Below are positions 16,473-24,926 of a stretch of DNA of 64,000 nt, piece after piece; position 1 is the stretch's first letter, and each line of letters starts with the position of its first letter. This DNA comes from Henriciella sp. GTDB taxonomy: Bacteria; Pseudomonadota; Alphaproteobacteria; Caulobacterales; Hyphomonadaceae. The notes under the pieces were generated by a model. The model was not told the DNA's origin, did not search any database, and worked only from the letters and a program-made list of their open reading frames with translations. The stretch lies in NCBI RefSeq assembly GCF_029937755.1, contig NZ_JAPYPG010000005.1:62001-126000 (forward strand), read 5' to 3'. The position numbers and the translations under genes were made by a program.

Positions 16473-17408
16473 CTAGACGCCGTGGATTTCGCCAGCGGCG
16501 GCTTCGGCCTTCACCCATTTGATGAAAGCGCGCACATCTTCCGACATGTGACGGCCTTTGGGCCAGACGAGCCAGTACCCGAAATCGATGCTGGTCGACC
16601 CGTCTGCAAAGGGCGCCACGAGCCGGCCGGCCGCCATGTCCGAAGACGCAATCGCACGCTTGGCAAGCACCACCCCCCGGCCCGAGGCGGCAGCCTCAAT
16701 GGCCAGCGAGGACTGGTTGAAACGTGGGCCACGCTGGGCGTCCAGCTTGTCAGCGACACCCCGTGCGGCGAGCCAGCTTGTCCAGTCCGGACAGGACGGG
16801 TCCTGCTCGGTGCTTTCGTCGTGGATGAGCGTATGCTTTGCCAGGTCCGCCGGGCGGCGGATGGCGTCAGAACCTTCCAGAAGGCGCGGTGAGCAGACAG
16901 GCAGGACCGTTTCGTCCATCAGTTTTTCTGATTTGAGCCCGTCATAATCACCCCGGCCATAGCGGATCGCAAAGTCGGCGTCAGCGGTTGTGAAGTCCGT
17001 GATCGACATGTCTGCCGAGATCCAGGCTTCGATACCGGGATAGGCGATATGGAAGCGGTCAAGGCGCGGCGCGAGCCACTTGGCCGCAAAGCTCGGAGCG
17101 CAGGAGACCATGACCCGGCCCTTGCGCGCAGGCTGCTGCATGATGCGGCCGGCTTCAGTGATCCGGGAGAAGGCCTCACGCACAAGTGGCAGGCTTGCCT
17201 GCGCCGCATCGGTCAGCAGGACGCTGCGCCCGGTGCGGCGGAACAATGGTGTCCCCGCATACTCCTCCAGCTGACGTATGTGTTGAGAAATCGCGCCCGG
17301 CGTGACATTGAGTTCTTCGGCTGCCTTGCTAAAGGAGAGGCGCCGGGCTGCAGCCTCAAAGGCTCTCAGGGCGTTCAGGGGAGGCAAACGGTCATTACTA
17401 TCGGCCAT
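16473..17408 (-). CDS. LysR-family transcriptional regulator, GcvA-like
   Basis: 311 residues. The start at 17408 is preferred because GAGAGG lies 8 nt upstream; the ATG at 17423 has no such site. An N-terminal winged helix (PPLNALRAFEAAARRLSFSKAAEELNVTPGAISQHIRQLE, beginning about residue 9) is followed by a periplasmic-binding-like effector domain (FTTADADFAIRYGRGDY, LPVCSPRLL). The NALRAFEAAARxxSF opening is the GcvA subgroup. It is divergent from cysG with about 120 bp between, so it may control the sulfate-assimilation operon or itself, but GcvA-type regulators have many targets. Confidence 0.9.
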   Translation of the reverse strand: MADSNDRLPPLNALRAFEAAARRLSFSKAAEELNVTPGAISQHIRQLEEYAGTPLFRRTGRSVLLTDAAQASLPLVREAFSRITEAGRIMQQPARKGRVMVSCAPSFAAKWLAPRLDRFHIAYPGIEAWISADMSITDFTTADADFAIRYGRGDYDGLKSEKLMDETVLPVCSPRLLEGSDAIRRPADLAKHTLIHDESTEQDPSCPDWTSWLAARGVADKLDAQRGPRFNQSSLAIEAAASGRGVVLAKRAIASSDMAAGRLVAPFADGSTSIDFGYWLVWPKGRHMSEDVRAFIKWVKAEAAAGEIHGV

Positions 17409-17424
17409 GTCTTGGCCTCTCATA

Positions 17425-17436
17425 GTTTATCTAAAC
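17425..17436. promoter_or_regulatory. Candidate operator between the LysR gene and cysG
   Basis: GTTTA-TC-TAAAC, an inverted repeat with a 2-bp centre, lies 17 bp upstream of the preferred LysR start and about 94 bp upstream of cysG. It is AT-rich in GC-rich surroundings and is placed for autoregulation. Confidence 0.35.
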
Positions 17437-17529
17437 GATCGGATCAGGGGTCTACGCTTGCTGACCCGAGGTCACAAGCCCCATTTTCTGGGCACGTTAG
17501 CGACACTGCCCCTTCAAGCGAGTTCCGAT

Positions 17530-18933
17530 ATGCGCCTCTTCCCCGCCTTCTTCCAGATGGATGATGCCCATATCGTCATTTTTGGCGATGGCACGAATGC
17601 CGAGCGGAAGACGCGGCTCGTCGCCAAGACCCGAGCGCGCATCTTTCTCGTTGCTCATGCGCGGCCCGATTGGGCCGATGCGTTTGGCGACCAGATCCAG
17701 CTGGTCGAGCCGGAACATGCTGCCGGGGCACTCGAGACGGCCCGCTTCACCATCATCGCCCTTGAGGACGAAGCAGAAGCGCATCGAGCTTACGACCTCG
17801 CCCGCGCTTCCGGTGTCCCGATCAATGCGGTAGACCGCAAGGCGCTTTGCGATTTCACCATTCCCAGCATTCTCGACCGGGGCGACGTGGTCGCTGCCGT
17901 GGCAACCGGTGGGGCCGCCCCAGTCCTCGCAAAAGACATCCGGTCCCGTCTCGAGACCCTTCTGCCGGAGCGTATTGGCACACTCGCCGCGCTGGCTGAA
18001 CGCTGGCGTCCAGCCGTGAAGGAGGCCATTTCCGATGAAACGAGGCGCCGTCACTTCTGGGAGAGCACCCTTCGAGGCGCCGTCGCGGAAGCGGTTCACG
18101 CAAACAATGACGAACTGGCAGAGACCCTCATGGCTGAAGCGCTGGCGCGGTTCGCTGCCGACCTGACCGGGACCGAAACCGGCCCTGTCCATATCGTCGG
18201 CGCCGGACCGGGTGACCCGGAACTGCTGACGCTGAAAGCCTTCCGCCTCATCCAGCAAGCCGATGTGGTCTATCATGACAAGCTGGTATCGGCTGAGATC
18301 ATGGACATGGTTCGCCGGGACGCTGAGCGCGTGCCCGTCGGCAAGTCGAAGGGCGAGCACCTGGTTCCACAGGACGGAATTCATGAACTGATGATCGCGT
18401 CCGCACGCGAGGGCAAGCGCGTTGTCCGGCTCAAGGGCGGAGACCCCTTCATCTTCGGTCGTGGCGGCGAAGAGGTCGAAGCCTTGCGCGAGGCTGGGAT
18501 CGAAGCCCATGTCGTCCCCGGTATCTCTTCGGCGCTCGGCTGTGCAGCGAACGCCAACATTCCGCTCACCCATCGCGACCACGCCCAGACACTGACCTTC
18601 GTAACCGGCCATGCCCAGAAAGGCGGCGTGCCCGACCTCGACTGGGCCGGTCTTGCCAAGCCGCACCAGACGGTCGTCGTCTTCATGGGTGTCGGCACGT
18701 CCGCGATCATCTCGGAAAAACTGCGCAAAGCCGGCCTGTCCGGTGACACGCCTGTGGCTGTCATCGAAAACGGCACCCGCAAGAGTGAAAAGCGCGGCTT
18801 CGGCCAGCTTGCCAAGCTGCCACAGATCATCGAAGAGCACAGCATAAAGGGCCCCGCCCTTCTCATCATCGGCGACGTGGCGGGCCTGCCTGCCGAAGCC
18901 CAGGACAGGATCATCGCGGAGGCACTGGCATGA
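17530..18933 (+). CDS. cysG: Siroheme synthase (precorrin-2 dehydrogenase/ferrochelatase + uroporphyrinogen-III methyltransferase)
   Basis: 467 residues from ATG 17530 (MRLFPAFF). The N-terminal third is the Rossmann dehydrogenase/chelatase domain (VIFGDGTNAERKTRL). The C-terminal half is the SAM-dependent methyltransferase: VGAGPGDPELLTLKAFRLIQ, VPVGKSKGEH, RLKGGDPFIFGRGGEE and VPGISSALG. Together they make siroheme from uroporphyrinogen III, the cofactor of the sulfite reductase two genes downstream. It is the first gene of the cys operon, and its stop overlaps the start of the DUF2849 gene (ATGA). Open frame upstream of 17530 has no start signal and falls inside the LysR gene. Confidence 0.95.
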   Translation: MRLFPAFFQMDDAHIVIFGDGTNAERKTRLVAKTRARIFLVAHARPDWADAFGDQIQLVEPEHAAGALETARFTIIALEDEAEAHRAYDLARASGVPINAVDRKALCDFTIPSILDRGDVVAAVATGGAAPVLAKDIRSRLETLLPERIGTLAALAERWRPAVKEAISDETRRRHFWESTLRGAVAEAVHANNDELAETLMAEALARFAADLTGTETGPVHIVGAGPGDPELLTLKAFRLIQQADVVYHDKLVSAEIMDMVRRDAERVPVGKSKGEHLVPQDGIHELMIASAREGKRVVRLKGGDPFIFGRGGEEVEALREAGIEAHVVPGISSALGCAANANIPLTHRDHAQTLTFVTGHAQKGGVPDLDWAGLAKPHQTVVVFMGVGTSAIISEKLRKAGLSGDTPVAVIENGTRKSEKRGFGQLAKLPQIIEEHSIKGPALLIIGDVAGLPAEAQDRIIAEALA

Positions 18934-19244
18934 CATCGGTTCGCCCGAAACTGAAACCCGACCAGCCCAAGGCCGTGACTGCCTGGGATACAGCGACCGG
19001 CAAGGTGGTCTGGATGGCCGACGATGGCAGCTGGTCGGACGATCCGGCGAAAATCGGCGTCTTCACCGGCGACAAGGCCGACGACATGCTGGCTACTGCC
19101 GAAACTCAGGAAGGCACGGTCACCGACCCGTATTTCATGCAGGTTGCCGAAGATGGCGCCATCGATGGCCGTGAGACATTACGCGAAACCATCCGCGCCA
19201 ACGGGCCGACCGTTCATCCCGAATTCCAGCGGAGCGCAAAATGA
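18930..19244 (+). CDS. DUF2849 domain protein in sulfite-reduction operon
   Basis: 104 residues, overlapping cysG by ATGA and the following GST gene by 4 bp. KAVTAWDTATGKVVWMADDGSWSDD opens a small beta-rich domain. It matches DUF2849, repeatedly found between cysG and cysI in alphaproteobacteria. The role is unknown; the strict position suggests a small partner or assembly factor for the sulfite reductase. Confidence 0.88.
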   Translation: MTSVRPKLKPDQPKAVTAWDTATGKVVWMADDGSWSDDPAKIGVFTGDKADDMLATAETQEGTVTDPYFMQVAEDGAIDGRETLRETIRANGPTVHPEFQRSAK

Positions 19245-19858
19245 TCCGCATCTATGGCGACAGCATCTCCGGCAATTGCCTGAAAGTGAAATGGGTGGCC
19301 GAGCGTCTCGGCATCGATCATGAATGGATCGAGATCGACATCCTGAAGGGGGAAACACGCACCGACGAATTCCTCGCCATAAACCCGTTCGGACAGGTAC
19401 CGGTTGTCGAGTTCGAGGATGGCCGCACACTGGCCCAGTCCAATGCCATCATCGCCTATCTGGCAGACTCCAGCGAGCTTGTCCCCGAGGATCCATTCGA
19501 GCGCGCGAAGGTTCTCGAATGGCAATTCTGGGAGCAATACTCCCACGAAACCGCCATCGCAGTGCGCCGTTTCCAGAAACTCTACGAGAAGAAGTCCGAC
19601 GACGAAATCGATCCCCACCTGATGGCGAAGGGCCGCCGCGCGCTCGGCCGCATGGAACTGGCCCTGCTCGGCAATGACTGGATCGCTGGCGGCGAAGCCA
19701 TGACGCTCGCCGATATCTCTCTTCTCGCTTACACCCGCCTGGCCCATGAGGGCGGGTTCGACGTGTCCGAGTTCCCGGCCGTTCAGGCCTGGATTGCGCG
19801 CTGCGAGCGCGAACTCGGTCTGCCCCATCTCCACGAGGTTACTGATGTACAGGTATGA
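19241..19858 (+). CDS. Glutathione S-transferase family protein
   Basis: 205 residues. The N-terminal thioredoxin-like domain has GDSISGNCLKVKWVAERLG, with Ser/Cys near the usual active position. NPFGQVPVVEFEDGRTLAQSNAIIAYLA carries the cis-Pro and the glutathione-binding Gln-Ser. The C-terminal helical domain includes GNDWIAGGEAMTLADISLLAYTRL (N-capping/hydrophobic staple motif). It is embedded in the cys operon and overlaps both neighbours (start 4 bp into DUF2849; cysI starts 14 bp before its end). A GST is not a standard part of sulfate assimilation, so a redox or sulfur-conjugation role tied to sulfide or cysteine supply is possible. Confidence 0.92.
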   Translation: MIRIYGDSISGNCLKVKWVAERLGIDHEWIEIDILKGETRTDEFLAINPFGQVPVVEFEDGRTLAQSNAIIAYLADSSELVPEDPFERAKVLEWQFWEQYSHETAIAVRRFQKLYEKKSDDEIDPHLMAKGRRALGRMELALLGNDWIAGGEAMTLADISLLAYTRLAHEGGFDVSEFPAVQAWIARCERELGLPHLHEVTDVQV

Positions 19859-21503
19859 CGAATTCGACGCGCAGATCGTGCGCGAACGAGTCGAGCAATT
19901 CCGCGGACAGGTGGCGCGCCGCCTTTCGGGCGAGCTGAAGGAAGACGAGTTCAAGCCACTCCGGCTGCAGAACGGCGTCTACCTGCAGCTACACGCGTAC
20001 ATGCTGCGAATTGCCGTGCCCTACGGCCAGCTCAACCCGCGCCAGGTGCGCCGGCTGGCCAAGATCGCACGCGACTATGACCGCGGTTATGGCCACTTCA
20101 CGACGCGCCAGAACATCCAGTTCAACTGGGTCGCGCTGAAGGACATTCCCGATGTGCTGGCGGAACTCGCCGAGGTGGAGTTGCACGCCATCCAGACCTC
20201 CGGCAACTGCATTCGCAACACCACGAGCGACCATTATGCCGGCGCGACAAAGGACGAAGTGATGGACCCGCGCCCATGGTGCGAGATCATCCGGCAATGG
20301 TCGACATTCCATCCGGAATTCGCCTTCCTGCCGCGCAAGTTCAAGATTGCCGTCACCGCCGCCGAACATGACCGTGCCGCCATCAAGGTGCACGATATCG
20401 GGCTGAACATGCGCGAGCGAAATGGCGAGGTTGGCTTCGAGGTTCATGTCGGAGGCGGCCAGGGCCGCACGCCGCACATCGCGGCCAAGATCTCCGACTT
20501 CGTTCCAGAGCGCCAGCTGCTCGACTATCTCGAGGCGATCATGCGCGTCTACAACCGCTTTGGTCGGCGCGACAACAAGTACAAGGCGCGGATCAAGATC
20601 CTAGTGTCGGAAACCGGTGAGGAGGAGTTCCGCAAGCTGGTCGAGGAAGAGTTCGCTGCTCAGCGCGATGCCGAGAAGATCGATTTGCCGCAGGAAGAGA
20701 TCGGCCGCATCCATGCTTACTTCTCGCCTCCGGAGCTGGCTGCGAAGCCCGCAACCTCGGAAGGCTTCGAACGGGCAAAGACCGCCGATCCGGCCTTTGC
20801 GCGCTGGACCCGGGCCAATCTTCACCCCCACAAGGTGGATGGCTATACGACGGTTACGGTCAGCCTGAAACCGATGGGCGTGGCGGCTGGCGACGCGAAC
20901 GACGCACAGATGATGGTCGTTGCCCACCTCGCCGAGACCTATGGCTATGACGACATCCGCGTCAGCCATGCGCAGAACCTCGTCCTGCCGCATATCGCGC
21001 TGGATGATGTCTACGATGTCTATCGCGAGCTCGACGCAGCCGGTCTTGCGACACCGAATGAAGGGCTGATCTCCGACATGATCGTGTGCCCCGGGCTGGA
21101 CTACTGCAATCTCGCGAATGCCCGCTCGATACCTGTCGGCATGGCGATTCAGGAAGCGTTCTCCGATCCGGACGATCAGGCCGATATCGGCAAGTTCCAC
21201 ATCAACATTTCCGGCTGCATCAATGCTTGCGGGCACCATCATGTGGGCCATGTCGGCATTCTGGGCGTCGACCGGAAAGGCGAGGAATATTACCAGATCA
21301 CGCTTGGCGGTCGTGCCGACGAAAAGGCCGCCATAGGCAAGATCGCCGGGCCTGGCCTCAAGGCTGACGATGTGCCCGCGGCGTTGAAACGCCTCGTCGA
21401 CCGCTATCGCGAACTTCGCACCAGCAAGGACGAGACCTTCATCGAAACCTTCGAGCGCGAAGGCATGGAGCCGTTTAAGGAAGTCATCTACGCCGGCGCG
21501 TAG
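19845..21503 (+). CDS. cysI: Assimilatory nitrite/sulfite reductase, siroheme-[4Fe-4S] subunit
   Basis: 552 residues from ATG 19845 (MYRYDEFDAQ), inside the end of the GST gene. GHFTTRQNIQFNWV and SGNCIRNTTSDHYAGA give substrate/siroheme contacts. The cluster ligands are CPGLDYC and, after about 40 residues, GCINACGHHHVGHVG. It reduces sulfite to sulfide with six electrons. The cysG upstream and cysH downstream make sulfite, not nitrite, the likely substrate. No flavoprotein CysJ is present, so electrons probably come from ferredoxin or another donor. Confidence 0.95.
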   Translation: MYRYDEFDAQIVRERVEQFRGQVARRLSGELKEDEFKPLRLQNGVYLQLHAYMLRIAVPYGQLNPRQVRRLAKIARDYDRGYGHFTTRQNIQFNWVALKDIPDVLAELAEVELHAIQTSGNCIRNTTSDHYAGATKDEVMDPRPWCEIIRQWSTFHPEFAFLPRKFKIAVTAAEHDRAAIKVHDIGLNMRERNGEVGFEVHVGGGQGRTPHIAAKISDFVPERQLLDYLEAIMRVYNRFGRRDNKYKARIKILVSETGEEEFRKLVEEEFAAQRDAEKIDLPQEEIGRIHAYFSPPELAAKPATSEGFERAKTADPAFARWTRANLHPHKVDGYTTVTVSLKPMGVAAGDANDAQMMVVAHLAETYGYDDIRVSHAQNLVLPHIALDDVYDVYRELDAAGLATPNEGLISDMIVCPGLDYCNLANARSIPVGMAIQEAFSDPDDQADIGKFHINISGCINACGHHHVGHVGILGVDRKGEEYYQITLGGRADEKAAIGKIAGPGLKADDVPAALKRLVDRYRELRTSKDETFIETFEREGMEPFKEVIYAGA

Positions 21504-21523
21504 ATCACAGGGAATTCTCTTAC

Positions 21524-22015
21524 ATGCCACTGATCAAGAACCGACAGGAAGTCGATGATATCTGGGCGTTTGTCCCGGACGACGCTCCACTTTCACCCGG
21601 CGGCTGCGTCACCGTTTCGCTTGGCCGCTTTCGCAGCGAGATGGAGCTGCTGCTGGCTCGCAACACCGAAATCGGGGTGCGGCTGGAGCCGGCCGATGAC
21701 CCGCACGAGCTGGAGGATCACCTCGACCGGCTTGCACTGATCGAGGTCAGTTTTCCGAAATATACCGATGGTCGCGGCTACTCCCAGGCCCAGCTCCTGC
21801 GCCGCCGTTTTGGTTATGAAGGCGAGCTTCGCGCCGTCGGTCATGTCCTGCGAGATCAGATTCTCTATATGAACCGTTCAGGCTTCGATGCTTTCGAGAC
21901 CGAACGCGCCGACCTACCTTCCATAATAGACGCGCTGGAAGAGTTTTCAGCGTTTTATCAACCGGCTGCCGATGGCGCGACACCTGTGTTCCAGCGCCGT
22001 CACGGGAAGGATTAG
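21524..22015 (+). CDS. DUF934 family protein (putative sulfite-reduction accessory)
   Basis: 163 residues, 20 bp after cysI. The family signature IEVSFPKYTDGRGYSQAQLLRRRFGYEGELRAVGHVLRDQ is clear. DUF934 proteins almost always sit between cysI and cysH in alpha- and betaproteobacteria and are often named 'oxidoreductase probably involved in sulfite reduction'. No cofactor motif is visible, so the catalytic claim rests on gene context only. Confidence 0.92.
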   Translation: MPLIKNRQEVDDIWAFVPDDAPLSPGGCVTVSLGRFRSEMELLLARNTEIGVRLEPADDPHELEDHLDRLALIEVSFPKYTDGRGYSQAQLLRRRFGYEGELRAVGHVLRDQILYMNRSGFDAFETERADLPSIIDALEEFSAFYQPAADGATPVFQRRHGKD

Positions 22016-22024
22016 AGGCTTTTC

Positions 22025-22768
22025 ATGCCTTATGCAGATTACCAGACACGCCTGAAGGAGCCCGTCTCTGAGCGGCTGGAACGGCTCAATGGTGAACTGC
22101 GAGAGGCTTCGGCAACGACGATCCTGCGGGCATCGCTCGTGCGTGAGTGGCCGCAGAAACTGACTTATGTTTCCAGCTTCGGCGCGGAGAGCGCCGTCAT
22201 GCTGTCGCTCATCGCCGATGTCGATCCCGACTTCCCGGTGATCTTCCTTGAGACTGGCATGCATTTCCCGCAGACGCTAGACTATAAGGACGAGCTGATT
22301 GAGCGCCTCGGCCTGACCAACGTGCGCGATATTCTGCCAAACGAAACCGAGCGCAAGGTGCTCGACCCGAAGAACATGCTCTGGAAGACAGATCCGGACG
22401 CCTGTTGCGCCCTGCGCAAGGTGCGTCCGCTTGAGCCGGCGCTGGACGGGTTCGATGCCTGGATCACCGGCCGCAAGCGTTTCCATGGCGGCGCCCGTCT
22501 TTCGCTCCCGGTATTCGAATACGCGGCCGGCCGCTTCAAGGTGAACCCGCTGGCCAGCTGGACCCAGGAAGATGTCGACCGCTTTTTCATACAACGCGGC
22601 CTGCCACGTCATCCGCTGGTCGATCAGGGCTATCCGTCGATTGGTTGCTGGCCCTGCACAAAGCCAGCCGAAGACCCAAGCGACATCCGTTCAGGCCGCT
22701 GGGCCGGGATGGACAAGTCAGAGTGCGGCCTTCACGTGGACAAGAAAGAGCGCCCTCGCGTTTTCTAA
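22025..22768 (+). CDS. cysH: Adenylylsulfate (APS/PAPS) reductase
   Basis: 247 residues. SSFGAESAVMLSLIADVDPD is the PP-loop nucleotide site and IFLETGMHFPQTLDY follows. The pairs DACCALRKVRP and GCWPCTKP are the four cysteines that bind [4Fe-4S] in plant/APS-type reductases. The C-terminal ECGLH supplies the catalytic cysteine. The cluster motif points to APS rather than PAPS as substrate. It makes sulfite for CysI. It is last in the operon, 9 bp after DUF934. ATP sulfurylase genes are not in the window. Confidence 0.94.
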   Translation: MPYADYQTRLKEPVSERLERLNGELREASATTILRASLVREWPQKLTYVSSFGAESAVMLSLIADVDPDFPVIFLETGMHFPQTLDYKDELIERLGLTNVRDILPNETERKVLDPKNMLWKTDPDACCALRKVRPLEPALDGFDAWITGRKRFHGGARLSLPVFEYAAGRFKVNPLASWTQEDVDRFFIQRGLPRHPLVDQGYPSIGCWPCTKPAEDPSDIRSGRWAGMDKSECGLHVDKKERPRVF

Positions 22769-22871
22769 AGGCTGGCACCGTTGCTCCCTCTTGGTCCCGA
22801 GAGGAGCGTCATGAAAGCCACCAGACTGCCCTCGGATGAAAGCATCATCTAACTTCTGCCAAATTTTCTGC

Positions 22872-22877
22872 TATAAT
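22872..22877 (+). promoter_or_regulatory. Perfect -10 element placing transcription start at the L,D-transpeptidase ATG
   Basis: TATAAT, 7 nt before ATG 22884, with no clear -35. A transcript beginning about 7 nt after the box would start at or beside the A of the ATG, giving a leaderless mRNA. There is no Shine-Dalgarno between box and ATG. Confidence 0.4.
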
Positions 22878-22883
22878 GGAACC

Positions 22884-23513
22884 ATGGCAAGATACACACG
22901 CTGGTTCCTGGTTTCGCTTTTCCTGACCCTTCTTCCTGCCAACCTGGCGACAGCCAAGACGGCACAGGAAAGTATGGGCGTTGGCCTGTGGCAGGAGGCC
23001 ATGGCGGCTCATGAAAGATATGCCGACGAGATTGGCAACGACAAGTACATGGTCGTCATCGACTATCGCCGCCATTCCGGTGAGCCGCGCTTTTTTCTTA
23101 TCGACATGAAGACCGGGTCGACCAAGTCCTACCTTGTTTCGCATGGCCGTAATTCCGACAAGGACCATGACGGCATTGCCGATACTTTCTCCAACACCTC
23201 AGGTTCGAAGATGTCCTCGCTCGGCACCTTCGTGACTGCGGAAACATATTATGGCAAGCATGGCCTGTCGCTACGCATGGATGGGCTTGAGAGCCAGAAC
23301 GATGCCGCGCGCGACAGGGCCATTGTTATTCACGGTGCCGACTATGTGACGCCGAAGCGCGCCAAAATGGGCCGGAGCTGGGGATGCCCGGCGCTGGAGC
23401 GGGGCGTCGCACAGGACCTTATCCCCAAGATCGCTGATGGTGTCCTCGTCTACACCCGAGGCCCGGGCGACCAGACGCAACTATACGCCGAGGTTGTCGA
23501 TAAGGCGGGTTGA
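22884..23513 (+). CDS. Murein L,D-transpeptidase catalytic-domain family protein
   Basis: 209 residues from ATG 22884; an earlier ATG at 22836 lies in frame but precedes a good signal peptide (WFLVSLFLTLLPANLATA). The catalytic region has VSHGRNSDKDHDGIADTFSNTSGSKMSSLG, then IHGADYV and GRSWGCPALE with the nucleophilic Cys and its His. This is the family of secreted YkuD-like enzymes often annotated 'murein L,D-transpeptidase catalytic domain', acting on peptidoglycan peptides in the periplasm. Its 3' end overlaps panC on the other strand by 33 bp. Confidence 0.88.
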   Translation: MARYTRWFLVSLFLTLLPANLATAKTAQESMGVGLWQEAMAAHERYADEIGNDKYMVVIDYRRHSGEPRFFLIDMKTGSTKSYLVSHGRNSDKDHDGIADTFSNTSGSKMSSLGTFVTAETYYGKHGLSLRMDGLESQNDAARDRAIVIHGADYVTPKRAKMGRSWGCPALERGVAQDLIPKIADGVLVYTRGPGDQTQLYAEVVDKAG

Positions 23514-24344
23514 GCCCATCCAGGCTGCGGCCAGGAGCCGGCATCCCTGCCCCTCGACCAGCGGCCCGTCCGGCAGGTCCTGAAGATTTAACGGATCGAC
23601 AGCGCTGACATAATCGAGTTTCGAAAAGCCCGCAGCGAGAATGTGCCCGCGGGCTTCTTTCATGGCTTCTTCGACCGGCACCCCGATGCGGATGCGGCAG
23701 GCTGCGCGGTGCAGTGCGGCGAACATCGCATTGGCGCGAGAGCGTTCTTCCTCGCTCAAATAGGCATTTCGCGACGACTGGGCGAGTCCGTCCCTGTCGC
23801 GCCAGGTCTCGCCACCGATGATCTCTATACCGAAGCCGAGATCACGCACCATACGGCGGATGATCTGGAGTTGCTGGAAGTCCTTCTCGCCGAATACGGC
23901 GACGTCAGGCTTCACATGGATGAACAGTCGCGCCACGACCGTTGCAACGCCATAGAAGAAGTGCGGCCGGTAGATGCCGTCCAGCAAGTCCGACATCTCC
24001 TCGACCCGGACATTGGTGAGCGAGCCTTCCGGGTACATCTCTTCAACGCTGGGGCAGTAGACGAGATTGCAGCCAGCCTCGCCAAGGCGAGCGACGTCAC
24101 CCTCCTCATTGCGGGGATACCGGTCGAGATCTTCACCCGGAGCGAACTGCGTCGGGTTTACAAAAATGCTCGCCACCACGCATTCGCACTTTTCCCCAGC
24201 TTTCTTGACCAGGGAGATGTGGCCATCGTGGAGCGCACCCATCGTGGGTACGAACCCGATTTTCCTGCCTTTTTTCCGTTCTGCCGCGATAGCTGCCTGC
24301 AGATCCGCACGCGTCCTGACGATTTTAGCCTGCCGATTGTTCAC
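23481..24344 (-). CDS. panC: Pantothenate synthetase
   Basis: 287 residues with the family landmarks: VPTMGALHDGHISLVKKA (HIGH-like ATP site), SIFVNPTQFAPGEDLDRYPR, GVATVVARLF, VFGEKDFQQLQIIRRMVRDL and SSRNAYLSEEER (KMSKS-like). It joins pantoate and beta-alanine with ATP in coenzyme A synthesis. panB is not adjacent. The C-terminal 11 codons overlap the end of the L,D-transpeptidase gene in antisense. Confidence 0.96.
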   Translation of the reverse strand: MNNRQAKIVRTRADLQAAIAAERKKGRKIGFVPTMGALHDGHISLVKKAGEKCECVVASIFVNPTQFAPGEDLDRYPRNEEGDVARLGEAGCNLVYCPSVEEMYPEGSLTNVRVEEMSDLLDGIYRPHFFYGVATVVARLFIHVKPDVAVFGEKDFQQLQIIRRMVRDLGFGIEIIGGETWRDRDGLAQSSRNAYLSEEERSRANAMFAALHRAACRIRIGVPVEEAMKEARGHILAAGFSKLDYVSAVDPLNLQDLPDGPLVEGQGCRLLAAAWMGSTRLIDNLGV

Positions 24345-24411
24345 TTGGAGACTGCTCCGAACTCTGATTTCGTAAACGCCCTGTTAACCAATTCGAGCGA
24401 ATTCTTTACAC

Positions 24412-24882
24412 ATGAGAAAGCCCATCATGCCCCGACTGAAGATCCTGCTCGCTTGCGCGGGCCTGTCCTCACTCAAGCGCCGTGACATGAAAACGGCCTG
24501 TCAATTCGAGCCGGAACCTATCAGGCGCCCGCTTGATGACAACACGGTCGCGCACGCGGATGACTGGCTTTTCGATCACCAGCCCGAGGCAACCGCTCAC
24601 GGCAAGGCACTCGACACGCTGACCAGCTCGATGATGCGCCTTCGCGAAGCGCTGACGCGCGTTTCGGAGCACGCCCCCCTTACTGTCGAAGCAGAGCCGG
24701 TTGTGCCGCTCGGGGCTTTCAGTTTTGACCGGGACCTGTTCGACGGCGAACCGATGCTCGCTGAGACCGGCGACGCCGCCATGACGGGTCTGGATAATGA
24801 CCTCTTCGAGGATGCAGGCACGGTCATCGCCTTTGGTCAGCCAATCGCTGACGAGAGCATACTGTTCCAGCAAGCCGCCTGA
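24412..24882 (+). CDS. Hypothetical protein upstream of mipZ
   Basis: Up to 156 residues from ATG 24412; an ATG at 24487 would give 131. No Shine-Dalgarno supports either. The N-terminal hydrophobic stretch (LKILLACAGLSSL) is short. The rest is acidic and rather disordered, with FSFDRDLFDGEP and LDNDLFEDAGT as weakly repeated motifs. It is 44 bp from mipZ and co-oriented, so co-transcription is likely. The function is unknown. Confidence 0.55.
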   Translation: MRKPIMPRLKILLACAGLSSLKRRDMKTACQFEPEPIRRPLDDNTVAHADDWLFDHQPEATAHGKALDTLTSSMMRLREALTRVSEHAPLTVEAEPVVPLGAFSFDRDLFDGEPMLAETGDAAMTGLDNDLFEDAGTVIAFGQPIADESILFQQAA

Positions 24883-24926
24883 GCTGCTGCATCCCGGACG
24901 CAAGGCCAATGTGGAGTAATTCCTAA

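Noticed and set aside
17497-18936. 479-residue open frame antisense to cysG
   Set aside because: It is the mirror of a GC-rich coding gene: no start signal, no recognisable domain, and cysG explains the region fully.
20601-21530. 309-residue open frame antisense to cysI
   Set aside because: Shadow of cysI; no start signal and no domain.
22769-22883. Riboswitch or attenuator between cysH and the L,D-transpeptidase gene
   Set aside because: Only short pairing (a CTCC/GGAG pair) is seen; no known riboswitch core.
24372-24390. CtrA-box-like sequence before the gene upstream of mipZ
   Set aside because: The spacing between GTAA and TTAA is 8, not 7, and the first half-site is wrong, so it does not meet the TTAA-N7-TTAA consensus.
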